From positions 89,784-153,783 of the forward strand of contig CAZTTG010000001.1 in assembly GCA_964615935.1 (NCBI GenBank): 64,000 bases of DNA, given 5' to 3'. Shown here one piece after another: positions 41,675-50,833 of the stretch; within the stretch, counting starts at the first letter, position 1; every line of letters starts with the position of its first letter. The position numbers and the translations under genes were made by a program. The notes under the pieces were generated by a model. That model made no database searches. It worked only from the letters and a program-made list of their open reading frames with translations, and was not told the DNA's origin. This stretch comes from CAZTTG01 sp964615935 (GTDB lineage: Bacteria; Planctomycetota; UBA1135; GCA-002686595).

Positions 41675-42898
41675 GTGGTCGTGCTCCACGCGCTCATCGC
41701 GGCAACCGCGCTCCTGGCGGCCCCCCCGGCGCCGGCCCCGCCGGATCTCACCACGGCCGTGCAGGTGTACTGGAAGGGCAAGCGCCACCGCATCGACGCC
41801 CTGCCCGAGGAGATGCCCGAGCCGGCCCGGGCGGCGATCGGGCTGTGGGCCGAGTGGGCCGGCCCCGTGGGCTATCGCATGGAGCTGGAGGAGAGCGGGA
41901 GGGTCCTGCTGCTCTCCACCAGCAAGGCGCAGGCGCGGCAGCGCATGAGCCTGATCAAGCGCTCGCTCGAGCTCTTCGACCGGCTCCTTCCGGCGCCCGA
42001 GCGCGAGGAGGCGCCCGCCGAGGCCGGCGCGCCGCCGGTCGAGGAGGAGCCCCTGCCCGAGGACCCCGACGAGATCCCCGAGGATCCCGAGGACGATGTT
42101 CCCTGGGCCGGCGGCGAGGAGGAGGATCCTCCCGAGGAGCACGTCGAGCCCTGGACCTTCGTCTGGGGCGCGGGCACCCGCCCGCTCGACACCGATACGG
42201 CCGTCTTCCTGGCGGTGCACGATCCCCGCGACTACGCCTCCTGCCTGGACTTCCTCGCCGGGCGCTTCCCCTACCTCGGGGAGTGGGTCGAGGAGGCGCG
42301 GCAGATCAACGGCTTCGCCCTGGAGGAGCCCCTGGCCGGCGCGCTGATCGAGAACGCGCCCGAGATGGAGGAGTGGGACCCCGACAACGAGCTGGTCCAC
42401 CGCCTGGCCACGCTGCTGCTCCTGCGCCGCTTCGGCCGCCAGCCCTACTGGATCCAGCAGGGCTGGGCCTGGCACGCCGAGCTCGAGATCCGCGGCACGA
42501 TCTACTGCTTCCCCTATCGAGCGGGCTTCGTGGGCATCGGCGAACACGGCGGCTGGAGGGCCGCCCTGCGCAACCGCTTCTCGCGGCGCCCCGGGGAGCC
42601 GCCCACCATCGACGAGGTGGCGGGCCTGCGCCGCGGGTTCTGGAGCGATCCCTACGCCCAGATCGCCTGGGGAACGATCACCTTCCTCCTGTACGAGCGC
42701 CGCCAGGAGCTCCCGCTGCTCCTGGACGACATGCGCCGCTTTTGGGACGAGAACAACCGGGTCGAGCAGGATGACGGCCTGTGGGGCCGCGACCGCTTCT
42801 ACCAGATCCCCCTCCCGGCCCAGCGCGAGATGCTCGTGGCGCGCGCGGGCGACCACATCTTCGCGGAGCTGCTGGCCTGGTTCCGCGCCGGCGGTTGA
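41675..42898 (+). CDS. secreted peptidase-MA-like protein of unknown function
   Basis: 407 residues starting at GTG with a signal-like N-terminus (VVLHALIAATALLAAPPAPA). There is a very acidic Pro/Glu linker at about 110-160 (EEEPLPEDPDEIPEDPEDDV). The C-terminal half (LLLLRRFGRQPYWIQQGWAW, then HAELEIRGTIY, ITFLLYERRQELPLLLDDMR) resembles DUF1570 peptidase-MA-like domains in which H-E-x-x-H is replaced, so it is probably not a zinc peptidase. It follows 40222-41661 by 13 bases and shares the same general plan, suggesting a duplicated or co-acting pair. It overlaps the MATE gene by 4 bases if the latter starts at TTG 42895. Confidence 0.7.
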   Translation: MVVLHALIAATALLAAPPAPAPPDLTTAVQVYWKGKRHRIDALPEEMPEPARAAIGLWAEWAGPVGYRMELEESGRVLLLSTSKAQARQRMSLIKRSLELFDRLLPAPEREEAPAEAGAPPVEEEPLPEDPDEIPEDPEDDVPWAGGEEEDPPEEHVEPWTFVWGAGTRPLDTDTAVFLAVHDPRDYASCLDFLAGRFPYLGEWVEEARQINGFALEEPLAGALIENAPEMEEWDPDNELVHRLATLLLLRRFGRQPYWIQQGWAWHAELEIRGTIYCFPYRAGFVGIGEHGGWRAALRNRFSRRPGEPPTIDEVAGLRRGFWSDPYAQIAWGTITFLLYERRQELPLLLDDMRRFWDENNRVEQDDGLWGRDRFYQIPLPAQREMLVARAGDHIFAELLAWFRAGG

Positions 42899-44298
42899 GC
42901 CCGCCCGGCGCGCGCGCCGAGAGGTCGAGGCCCGCCATCCTGCGGATGGCGGCGCCCCTGGTGATCTCCTTCTGGGCGCGCGCCGGCTTCGAGCTGGTGG
43001 ACATCGCCTACGCCTCGCAGCTCGAGGACGCCGAGACGGCCATCGCCGCCATCGGGCTCACCGCGCCCTTCGCCTTCCTGTGGATCGCCTGCTGGGTGGG
43101 CGCCTCCAACGGGCTCACCGCGCGGCTCTCGGCGGCCATGGGCGCGCGCGAGGGGGCGCACGTCGAGCAGCTCAAGCGCGCCGCGGCGCGGATCATCTGG
43201 GGGATCGTCGCCCTCTTCCTGGCCCTGGCCCTGTGGATCTGGTTCGGCGCAGCGCCCCCGGGCCGATCCCCCCTGCTGCACGAGAACTTCCGGATCTACG
43301 CGGCGGTCATGCTGGGGGGATCGGCCCTCACCGGCTTCTGGTCGATCCTGCCCGACTCGCTGGTCAAGGCGCACCAGGACACCAAGAGCACCATGTGGGC
43401 CGGCCTGATCTCGGGCACCCTCAACGTGCTGCTCAACACCCTCTTCGTCTTCGGCTTCGGGTGGGGCATCTTCGGCATCGCCCTCTCCACGGTCCTGGGT
43501 CGCCTGGGTGGGCTGATCTTCGCCCTCCATCGCGCGGCCGGGCACGAGCGCCGCCGGCTGGGGCTGGGCGGGGACACGCGACCGGGAGTCTTCGAGCGGC
43601 CCGTGCGGGCCATCGGCGCCATCGGGATCCCGGCCGCCCTGGGCTTCTTCCTCATGGCGCTCGAGACCCGGGCCGTGTACTGGATCCTGGAGCGGGGTCC
43701 CGATCCAACCGCCTCGGTGGCGGCCTGGGCGGTCTTCGACCAGGCGGCGCGCTTCCTGGCCATGCCGGTCATCGCCACCGGCGTGGCCATGCTGCCGCTG
43801 GCAGCCCGCCTGTGGGGTTCGCGGGATCTGCCCGCAGTGGGCCGCGAGCTACGCGTCGCGCTGCTCTCCGTGGCCGGCTACGCCCTGGTAGTGGTGGCGC
43901 CGCTGTGCCTCCTGCTGGCGCCCTCGGTGGCTTCGGCGCTCTTCTCCGGTGACCCCGCCGTCGAGGGCGACGCCGCGCGGCGCTTCACCGAGCTCGGATT
44001 GCGGGTCGCGCCGCTGACGGTCCTGGGGATGGGACCGCTCTTCATCCTCCGGTCGGCCTTCGAGGGCATGCAGCGCCCGCGCCCCGGCCTGGCGGTGGCC
44101 GCCATCCGGACCCTGATCCTGGTGATCCCCCTCACCCTGCTGGGGACCCGCCTGGCCGCGCGGCTCTCGCTCCTGCCGATCGGCGGCGCCTACCTCGGGT
44201 TCACGGTCGGCGCCGCCCTGGCCAGCCTGCTCCTGGGCGCGTGGATGCGCCGCTTCCTCCGCCGGGACGCGGGGCGGGCCTCCCCCGTGGGGGAGTGA
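42895..44298 (+). CDS. MATE family multidrug/solute efflux transporter
   Basis: 467 residues with twelve hydrophobic segments in two bundles. The first helix is AAPLVISFWARAGFELVDIA, then AIAAIGLTAPFAFLWIACWV and GASNGLTARLSAAMGAREGA (MATE motif region). The second half repeats the plan, beginning AIGAIGIPAALGFFLMALE. These export drugs or metabolites in exchange for Na+ or H+. The start is uncertain: TTG at 42895 (overlapping the previous stop as TTGA) gives a normal length, while ATG at 42946 would leave almost nothing before the first helix. Confidence 0.9.
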   Translation: MSPPGARAERSRPAILRMAAPLVISFWARAGFELVDIAYASQLEDAETAIAAIGLTAPFAFLWIACWVGASNGLTARLSAAMGAREGAHVEQLKRAAARIIWGIVALFLALALWIWFGAAPPGRSPLLHENFRIYAAVMLGGSALTGFWSILPDSLVKAHQDTKSTMWAGLISGTLNVLLNTLFVFGFGWGIFGIALSTVLGRLGGLIFALHRAAGHERRRLGLGGDTRPGVFERPVRAIGAIGIPAALGFFLMALETRAVYWILERGPDPTASVAAWAVFDQAARFLAMPVIATGVAMLPLAARLWGSRDLPAVGRELRVALLSVAGYALVVVAPLCLLLAPSVASALFSGDPAVEGDAARRFTELGLRVAPLTVLGMGPLFILRSAFEGMQRPRPGLAVAAIRTLILVIPLTLLGTRLAARLSLLPIGGAYLGFTVGAALASLLLGAWMRRFLRRDAGRASPVGE

Positions 44299-44420
44299 GG
44301 GGCCTCCTCGCGCGAATCGCCGTCCCCTTCGGAGAACCTCGTAACCGAAGCGCCCCGGCAGGTATCCCCATGGCCGAGGAGCCTGCACGACATCCCGCGA
44401 CCCGCAGAGGGAGAACCGCC

Positions 44421-44921
44421 ATGAGCCAGCTCGAGGAGCTCGCCGAGGAGGAGTGTGAGCTGACGATGACGCCGATGATCGACGTCACCTTCCTGCTCCT
44501 GATCTTCTTCATGTGCACGATCCGCTTCAAGACGCTCGAGGGCAAGCTGTCCGCCAACCTGCCCAAGGACGTGGGGCCACGACCCACCGTGCACGTTGCC
44601 GTCGAGAAGGTGGACATCAAACTCACCGTGATCCGCGAGGGGAGCAGGATGCACCCCGCGCGCCCGAGCGAGCCCTGGAGCGGCAAGGGACCCTTCCGCT
44701 ACGGCGACGACCGCGTCATCCAGTACACCATCGGGCCCTTCGAGACCCGCGACCTGGACGTCATGAGCGATCGGATCCAGTGGCTGCACCGCGCCGACGA
44801 GGAGCGCGGAGCGACCATCGACGCGCGTAAGGGCATCGTGTACTCGGACGTGGTCGAGGTGCTCGACGCGGCCATCGACGCGGGCTTCGGCGAGATCACC
44901 TTCGTCGGCTCCTACGAGTGA
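44421..44921 (+). CDS. ExbD/TolR family biopolymer transport protein
   Basis: 166 residues: a short cytosolic start (SQLEELAEEECELTMTP), one membrane helix MIDVTFLLLIFFMCTIRF with the proton-conducting Asp21, then a periplasmic domain. ExbD works with ExbB and TonB, or TolQ, to use the proton gradient for envelope transport. No ExbB/TolQ gene is in the window. The periplasmic part is longer than usual and carries a Pro/Ser-rich insert (MHPARPSEPWSGKGPFRYGD). ATG at 44421 is preceded by AGAGGGAGA; an in-frame ATG at 44370 lacks this and would add a poor extension. Confidence 0.9.
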   Translation: MSQLEELAEEECELTMTPMIDVTFLLLIFFMCTIRFKTLEGKLSANLPKDVGPRPTVHVAVEKVDIKLTVIREGSRMHPARPSEPWSGKGPFRYGDDRVIQYTIGPFETRDLDVMSDRIQWLHRADEERGATIDARKGIVYSDVVEVLDAAIDAGFGEITFVGSYE

Positions 44922-44955
44922 GCCGGACGGCTTTCGATCCGGAAAGCCCCGCGGG

Positions 44956-44961
44956 TAGGAT
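44956..44961 (+). promoter_or_regulatory. -10-like hexamer TAGGAT before the S9 peptidase
   Basis: GGGTAGGATGG lies 60 bases before the ATG at 45022, in an otherwise GC-rich gap. It matches the recurring TAGRnT pattern. Confidence 0.3.
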
Positions 44962-45021
44962 GGAGCGCGCCGGACGCGCTGTCCGGTGCGCTTCGAGAGC
45001 CGCACGCGGGAGGAACGGATC

Positions 45022-47565
45022 ATGCGAGCCCGCTTCGGGCCGGGAACGGCCGCCTCGTTCATGGCGGCCGGCGCCGCGCTCCTCTTCATCTCGGGTCCGG
45101 TCGCGGCCCAGGGGACCCGCAGCGACTACGAGCGGGCCCTGAGCCTGCGCGAGCGGACAGCCGACAAGGTGTTCCGGGATCGCGTCCGGGCTCGCTGGCT
45201 GGAGGGCGGCGCGCGCTTCTGGTACGAGAACGACCTGCCGGGCGGAGGGCGCGAGTACGTCCTGGTGGACGCCGAGGCCGGCACGCGCGGGCCGGCCTTC
45301 GATCACGAGCGGCTGGCGGGAGCCCTCGCCGCGGAGACGGGCGAGGCCGTCGATCCCCATCGCCTGGCACTCGGCCGGCCCGCCTTCGTCGAGGAGGGCG
45401 CCGGGATCCGCTTCACCTTCGGCGACCAGCGCTTCGAGTGCGACCTGAAGGCGTACGAGCTTCACCGCCTGCCGGAGGAGGAGGGCTCGGACTCCACCGT
45501 GCCGCGCCTGCGCGAGCCCCGCCCCAGCCGGGGCACCGGGGAGGAGACCTCGATCCGCTTCGTCAACCGCACGGACGGCGAGGTGGAGCTCCACTGGATG
45601 GACCTCGGAGGGAGGCGGCGCTCCTACGGCGTCCTCTCCCCCGGAGACCGGCGCCGGCAGCACACCTACGCCGGCCACGTGTGGGTAGTGACCGACGCGG
45701 CGGGCGAGACGCTGGCGGTCTTCGCGGCCGCCGAGGAGCCCGGGGACGCCGTGATCGACGGCAGCCCCCCGCCGGAGGAGCGGGAGGAGGGTCGCCGGTG
45801 GCCCCGCGGGCGCCGATCGCAGAGCCGATCGCCCGACGGCCGCTGGACGGCCTTCGGGCGGGAGCAGGACCTCTTCCTGCGGGACGGGGAGACCGGCGAG
45901 GAGCGCGCCCTCGCCGAGGACGGCTCCGAGGACGACGCCTGGTCCGAGCGGGTCCACTGGTCGCCGGACTCGCGCTTGCTGGTCGCGATGAAGGTGCGCG
46001 CGGGCACCGACCGGAAGGTGAACCTCATCGAGTCCGCGCCCGAGGACCAGCTCCAGCCCAGGCTGCACGCGTACTCCTACCGCAAGCCGGGTGACGACAT
46101 CCCGCTCAGCCGGCCCCACCTGTTCGACGTGGCCGGAGGGGGCGGCATCCCCGTCCCGGACGAGCTGTTCCCGAACCCCTGGAGCCTCTCCGACGTGCGC
46201 TGGTGGCCCGACTCGGCGCGCTTCACCTTCCTCTACAACCAGCGCGGGCACCAGGCGCTGCGCGTGATCGAGGTGGACGCCGAGAGCGGCGAGGCGCGCG
46301 CGCTCATCGACGAGCAGAGCGACACCTTCGTCGACTACGCCCACAAGCACTTCTGCCGCTTCCTGGACGCCACGCGCGAGATCGTCTGGATGTCCGAGCG
46401 CAGCGGCTGGAGCCACCTCTACCTGTACGACGCCGAGACCGGAGAGGTGAAGAACCCCATCACCTCCGGCGAGTGGGTGGTGCGCGGCGTCGACCGGGTG
46501 GACGAGGAGGGCCGCCGGATCTGGTTCCGGGCGGGCGGCATCCGGCCCGGCCAGGACCCCTACCACGTCCACCACTGCCGCGTGGACCTCGACGGCACCG
46601 ACCTGGTCATCCTCACCGAGGGGGACGGCACGCACTCGGTGGATCTCTCGCCCGACGGCCGCTTCCTCCTGGATCGCTGGTCGCGGGTGGACCAGCCGCC
46701 GGTCACCGAGCTGCGCGACGCGGAGGACGGCCGGCTCATCTGCGAGGTGGAGCGCGCCGACTGGAGCGAGCTCCTGGCGACCGGCTGGCGCCCGCCCGTG
46801 CGCTTCGTCGCCGAGGGCCGGGACGGGACGACCGACATCCACGGCATCCTCATCCGCCCGATGGGCCTGGATCCGGACCGCCGCTACCCGGTCATCGAGC
46901 AGATCTACGCCGGCCCCCAGGGGGCCTTCGTGCCCAAGTCCTTCGGCCTGCATCTGCGCCAGCAGGCCCTGGCCGAGCTGGGCTTCGTCGTGGTGCAGAT
47001 CGACGGCATGGGCACCTCGCAGCGCTCCAAGGCCTTCCACGACGTCTGCTGGAAGAACCTGGGCGACTCGGGCTTCCCCGACCGCATCGCCTGGATGGAG
47101 GCGGCGGCCGAGGAGCACGCGTACATGGACCTCTCGCGCGTGGGCGTCTACGGGGGCTCGGCCGGCGGGCAGAGCGCGCTGCGCGCCCTGCTCGCGCACG
47201 GCGAGCACTACGATGTGGCGGTGGCCGACTGCGGCTGTCACGACAACCGCATGGACAAGATCTGGTGGAACGAGCTGTGGATGGGCTGGCCGGTGGGCCC
47301 CCACTACGAGGAGCAGTCCAACGTCACCCAGGCCCACCGCCTCGAGGGCAAGCTCCTGCTGACCGTGGGAGAGCTCGACCGGAACGTGGACCCGGCATCG
47401 ACCCTGCAGGTGGTCGACGCGCTCATCCGCGCCGACAAGGACTTCGACCTGCTGATCGTCCCCGGCGGGGGCCACGGCGTGGGCGAGATCCCCTACGCCA
47501 GCCGTCGCCGCATGGACTTCTTCGTCCGCCACCTCTTGGGCGTGGAGCCCCGGGCGCGGCCGTAG
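45022..47565 (+). CDS. secreted S9 family peptidase (dipeptidyl peptidase IV-like)
   Basis: 847 residues with a signal peptide (MRARFGPGTAASFMAAGAAL ... VAAQG). An N-terminal beta-propeller (about 240-590) contains WSERVHWSPDSRLLVAMKVR and VWMSERSGWSHLYLYDAETG (DPPIV N-terminal domain). The C-terminal catalytic domain has the elbow VYGGSAGGQSALRA with Ser713, Asp786 in GELDRNVDP and His818 in GGGHGVGE. These enzymes release dipeptides (often X-Pro) outside the cytoplasm. The ATG has GGGAGGAA upstream. It converges on the FHA-trypsin gene. Confidence 0.94.
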   Translation: MRARFGPGTAASFMAAGAALLFISGPVAAQGTRSDYERALSLRERTADKVFRDRVRARWLEGGARFWYENDLPGGGREYVLVDAEAGTRGPAFDHERLAGALAAETGEAVDPHRLALGRPAFVEEGAGIRFTFGDQRFECDLKAYELHRLPEEEGSDSTVPRLREPRPSRGTGEETSIRFVNRTDGEVELHWMDLGGRRRSYGVLSPGDRRRQHTYAGHVWVVTDAAGETLAVFAAAEEPGDAVIDGSPPPEEREEGRRWPRGRRSQSRSPDGRWTAFGREQDLFLRDGETGEERALAEDGSEDDAWSERVHWSPDSRLLVAMKVRAGTDRKVNLIESAPEDQLQPRLHAYSYRKPGDDIPLSRPHLFDVAGGGGIPVPDELFPNPWSLSDVRWWPDSARFTFLYNQRGHQALRVIEVDAESGEARALIDEQSDTFVDYAHKHFCRFLDATREIVWMSERSGWSHLYLYDAETGEVKNPITSGEWVVRGVDRVDEEGRRIWFRAGGIRPGQDPYHVHHCRVDLDGTDLVILTEGDGTHSVDLSPDGRFLLDRWSRVDQPPVTELRDAEDGRLICEVERADWSELLATGWRPPVRFVAEGRDGTTDIHGILIRPMGLDPDRRYPVIEQIYAGPQGAFVPKSFGLHLRQQALAELGFVVVQIDGMGTSQRSKAFHDVCWKNLGDSGFPDRIAWMEAAAEEHAYMDLSRVGVYGGSAGGQSALRALLAHGEHYDVAVADCGCHDNRMDKIWWNELWMGWPVGPHYEEQSNVTQAHRLEGKLLLTVGELDRNVDPASTLQVVDALIRADKDFDLLIVPGGGHGVGEIPYASRRRMDFFVRHLLGVEPRARP

Positions 47566-47574
47566 TCGGCCGGC

Positions 47575-49257
47575 CTACTCCCCCCCGCTCTCCTCGTCCC
47601 CGCCGGCCTCCTCGGGCGGCTCCTCGTCGCCCCAGTCCTCGGGGAGCGGCCAGAGCTGGTTGATGTGGTCGATGGGGATGGCGTAGCCGATGGAGACCGC
47701 CAGCTCGCCCTCGGGGAAGCGCTGGCCGCTCGCGACCATGCCGATCACGCGGCCCCGGGTGTCGGTGACCGGGCCGCCGCTGTTGCCCGGGTGCACGCCG
47801 GCGTCGACCTGCAGGTAGGGGGCCACGGTGCGGCTGAGGATGCCCTTGAAGGTCGAGGCGATCACCCGGTCGCCCTCCTGCAGGGCGTGGGTGCCCAGCG
47901 GGAAGCCGAACAGGTAGACGTCCGAGCCGTCCGAGGGCTGGGCCACGTCGGGATCGAAGTCGGCCAGGAAGGGCATGCCCTCGAAGGGCTCGACGTGGAT
48001 CAGGGCCAGGTCCTCGTCGTCCTCCTGTTCCACGCGGACCACGGTCGCCTCGCGCCGGAGGGTCTCGCCGTGGAAGACGACCTCGATGCGGGCCTCGGCC
48101 CGCAGCAGGGAGTCGTCGCCCAGGGGGATCGCGTGCTCCATCTCGGGGGGGTGGGCCACGTGGGCATTGGTGAAGATCCAGCCCTGCTCGGAGACGCAGA
48201 AGCCCGAGCCGTTGGAGTTCATCTCGAAGACCTCGCCCTCGTCGTCGAGGTTGACCCGCTCCATGCCGTCGTCCTCCTCCCGGACGTACAGCAGCTTGCC
48301 GGTCTTCTCGTCGCGGAAGGAGAGGGCCACCTCGATCAGGACCACCGCCGAGCGCACGCGCCCCACCTCGTGCAGGGTGGCCTCGCGCAGGGTCAGGGGA
48401 TCGAGGCGCTCCAGGCCCTCACTGGTCTGATCGAGCTGCAGCCGGAGCGAGCTCAGCTCGGTGGCCGAGTCACCGCCGGCGCGCTCGAGCTGGTCGATCC
48501 GCTCCAGGAGCCGGCTGCGCTCGTCCTGCATCTCCCGCTTCAGGGCCTCGCGCTCCTCGTCCATGCGCGTGCGGTAGCCGTCCCACGCGCTGCGCTCGCG
48601 CTCCAGCCGGGCGTGGGCGTCCAGCAGCTCACGGCTCATGGTCTCGCGCAGCTCCTGGTTCTGCTGCTGCAGGTGGGCGACCTCCTGCTCCCCGAGCCGG
48701 AGGAGCCACCGCCCGCCCAGGCCCAGGAGCACCACGGCGACGAGGATCAGGAGGCTCATGCCCACGAGGCTGCGGCGGCCGCGCCGGCGCATCATCGAGC
48801 GCACCCCGCCGGCCTCCACGCCCAGGGCCTTCTTCAGGACCATGATGGTGGTCGCCCCGAAGCCCGTCGTGTCCGGCTCGGCGCGCGTCAGGCCGGCGGG
48901 AACCACCACGGTCTGCTCGAGCCCGGCCGAGGCGATCACCACGAAGCGCGGCCCCAGCTCGCCGAGCTGCAGGACCGCCCCGTTCTGCAGGGCGCTGCGC
49001 TCCACGCGGTGGCCGTTGACCAGCGTGCCGTTCGAGGATCCCAGATCCTCGACCACCGGCCGATCGCCTTCCAGGAACACGCGCGCGTGGTGGGCGGAGA
49101 CGTGGGGAAAGCGATCCTCGGGCAGGACCACGGCGTTGGAGGGATCGCGCCCGAGGGTCGTGCCCGCCTGGTCGAGCTCGATGGTCCCGACGGCCTCGAG
49201 GGCCTGCATGGGCTTGAGCTGCCACTTGGGTCGGAGGGAGCTGCTCATTGGGATCAT
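47575..49257 (-). CDS. FHA domain-membrane helix-coiled coil-trypsin-like protease
   Basis: 560 residues. A cytosolic FHA domain (about 20-110) has TTLGRDPSNAVVLPEDRFPH, VSAHHARVFLEG and LGSSNGTLVNGHRVERSALQ, which binds phosphothreonine. A membrane helix follows at about 165-185 (SLVGMSLLILVAVVLLGLGG), then a periplasmic coiled coil (about 190-280). The chymotrypsin-fold domain from about 345 has catalytic His366 (IFTNAHVAH), Asp in EQEDDEDLALIHVE and Ser493 (GVHPGNSGGPVTD). The layout is like an S1C/HtrA protease without PDZ domains, linked across the membrane to a phospho-signal reader. A TAGAAT hexamer overlaps the ATG at 49257, so the ATG at 49248 (MSSSLRPK) may be the true, leaderless start. 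Confidence 0.92.
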   Translation of the reverse strand: MIPMSSSLRPKWQLKPMQALEAVGTIELDQAGTTLGRDPSNAVVLPEDRFPHVSAHHARVFLEGDRPVVEDLGSSNGTLVNGHRVERSALQNGAVLQLGELGPRFVVIASAGLEQTVVVPAGLTRAEPDTTGFGATTIMVLKKALGVEAGGVRSMMRRRGRRSLVGMSLLILVAVVLLGLGGRWLLRLGEQEVAHLQQQNQELRETMSRELLDAHARLERERSAWDGYRTRMDEEREALKREMQDERSRLLERIDQLERAGGDSATELSSLRLQLDQTSEGLERLDPLTLREATLHEVGRVRSAVVLIEVALSFRDEKTGKLLYVREEDDGMERVNLDDEGEVFEMNSNGSGFCVSEQGWIFTNAHVAHPPEMEHAIPLGDDSLLRAEARIEVVFHGETLRREATVVRVEQEDDEDLALIHVEPFEGMPFLADFDPDVAQPSDGSDVYLFGFPLGTHALQEGDRVIASTFKGILSRTVAPYLQVDAGVHPGNSGGPVTDTRGRVIGMVASGQRFPEGELAVSIGYAIPIDHINQLWPLPEDWGDEEPPEEAGGDEESGGE

Positions 49258-49433
49258 TCTAGGCCCGCGGGGGGGCGATTCCCCGGGTCCAACCCGATGG
49301 GAGCCCCCCGGGATGCGCGAAAGGGCCTCAGGTCGGCGCGAGTCCGTCCGAGAACCGGATGGCCGAGCCCCCGGCCGAGGGCCGCTGGCCGACCGGCGGC
49401 GGCCGGGCCCTCGGGGAGGGGGTGGATCCGATC

Positions 49434-50462
49434 ATGAACTGGTGGTCCAGATTGCTCGACTCGACCGGCTTCCGGGCCCGCCCGGAGCCGATCCGGTCGA
49501 TCCCCGCCCGGAGCTCCGGGCCGGTGGAGGTGGACGAGGAGGAGGAGGCGCCGGTCTTCCCGCCGGCCAGGGTGGGCGTGCGCAACCTGGACGCGCGCGA
49601 TCACCTGGCCGTCGCGCTGAACGACGCCGACAAGAAGCTGCTCTTCGAGATCGGCCGGCAGGTCCGCACGCAGGATCTCAAGCTCCCGCCGCTGCCCACC
49701 ACCGGCCTCACCCTGCTCGAGATGGTCGACGACCCCTCGGCCGAGATCGCCGAGGTCGTCGAGCAGGTCTCTCGCGATCCGGTCCTGGCGGGCGAGCTCC
49801 TGCGCGCCGCCAGCGTGGGGCGCTTCGCCGACCGGGGAGAGATCCAGAACCTGCGACAGGCCGTGGTGCGCCTGGGGATGCGCTCCCTGCGCAGTCAGAT
49901 CCTGGGGGGCTCCATGCGGGCCTGCATGTTCCGGGCCCGGAAGCTGCAGGCCTACGCCGAGGAGATCTGGCGTCAGGCCAGGTCGGTGGCGGCGCTGAGC
50001 CGCGGGCTGGCGAGGACCCTGGACGCGGATCCCGAGCGGATCTACCTCCTGGGCCTGATGCACGACGTCGGCAAGCTCCCGCTGCTGGCGCTCCTCGGCC
50101 GGGAGGCCCGCCGGCGCGACAGCATCCGGGGCGCGATCCTGAGCAAGGCCTTCTTCTTCTTCCACGAGAAGGTCGGCGAGGCCCTGGCCCGCAAGTGGGA
50201 GCTCCCGGAGGAGGTGTGCTCGGTGGCCGGATGCCACCACCGCTTCCAGCTCAACACCTCGCACGCCCGCATGGCCGCGGCGGTGAGCCTGGCGCACAAG
50301 CTCGATCTGTGCCTGTCGCTGGGTCGGGAGATCGAGTTCCGTGGGCTGGTGGTCGCGCCCGAGATGAGCTTCCTCGGGCTCGAAGCGGAGCAGCGGCCGG
50401 GGATCCTGGCGCGGGCCCTGGTGACCTACCTGCAGGTCCACTCGCTGGCCGCGGCGGGTTGA
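49434..50462 (+). CDS. HDOD domain protein
   Basis: 342 residues. The HDOD domain covers about 75-290: LKLPPLPTTGLTLLEMVDDP, VEQVSRDPVLAGELLRAASV, RQAVVRLGMRSLRSQILGGS, IYLLGLMHDVGKLPLLALLG and VAGCHHRFQ. This family resembles HD phosphohydrolases and usually acts as an adaptor in signalling; here the HD pair in MHDVGK is kept. The first 70 residues are low-complexity (Pro/Glu). ATG at 49434 is chosen since the upstream part is Pro/Gly/Arg-rich; 49359 is an alternative. Confidence 0.9.
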   Translation: MNWWSRLLDSTGFRARPEPIRSIPARSSGPVEVDEEEEAPVFPPARVGVRNLDARDHLAVALNDADKKLLFEIGRQVRTQDLKLPPLPTTGLTLLEMVDDPSAEIAEVVEQVSRDPVLAGELLRAASVGRFADRGEIQNLRQAVVRLGMRSLRSQILGGSMRACMFRARKLQAYAEEIWRQARSVAALSRGLARTLDADPERIYLLGLMHDVGKLPLLALLGREARRRDSIRGAILSKAFFFFHEKVGEALARKWELPEEVCSVAGCHHRFQLNTSHARMAAAVSLAHKLDLCLSLGREIEFRGLVVAPEMSFLGLEAEQRPGILARALVTYLQVHSLAAAG

Positions 50463-50511
50463 GCGGCAGACCCTGTGAAGCCGGCGCAGCCGGACCGCCG
50501 CGCCGGGGGGG

Positions 50512-50648
50512 GGGCGCGGGGCGCAACGGAGGGAGTGGGGTGCCCCCGCGGGAGGGGTGGGGGGGGGGGGGGGGGGGCGGGGCCCCCCCCCCCCCGGGGG
50601 GAGGGCGCGGGGCTCATCGGAGGAAGTGCGGTGCCCCCTCGGAAGGTC
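50512..50648. repeat. pair of imperfect direct repeats around G- and C-homopolymers
   Basis: Two copies of a roughly 45-50 base unit (GGGCGCGGGG ... GGAG ... GTGCCCCC), starting near 50512 and 50603, differ at about eight positions. Between them are a run of 19 G (50559-50577), a run of 13 C (50583-50595) and 6 G. Together with flanking GC-rich sequence they fill the 371-base gap between the HDOD and aminotransferase genes; no gene is visible there. The runs could fold into a strong hairpin or quadruplex, or may be assembly-prone. Confidence 0.6.
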
Positions 50649-50833
50649 TGGGCAGGGGGTCCGTCGGTCGAGCCCGCGCCCCGGCCTCCGCCATGCGGAG
50701 GCGGAAATCACGCGTAGGCGATTCCACCGCTTGGGACGCTCCGGGGCGTCGGGAGGTTCCGCTCATCGCGATCCCCACGGAGCGGCCTTGCCGGATCCGG
50801 GAAGCGCTCTCCCCGGAACCGGCCCGGAAGGGG

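Noticed and set aside
40222..42898. Zinc peptidase activity in the two secreted proteins
   Set aside because: No H-E-x-x-H motif is present in either protein.
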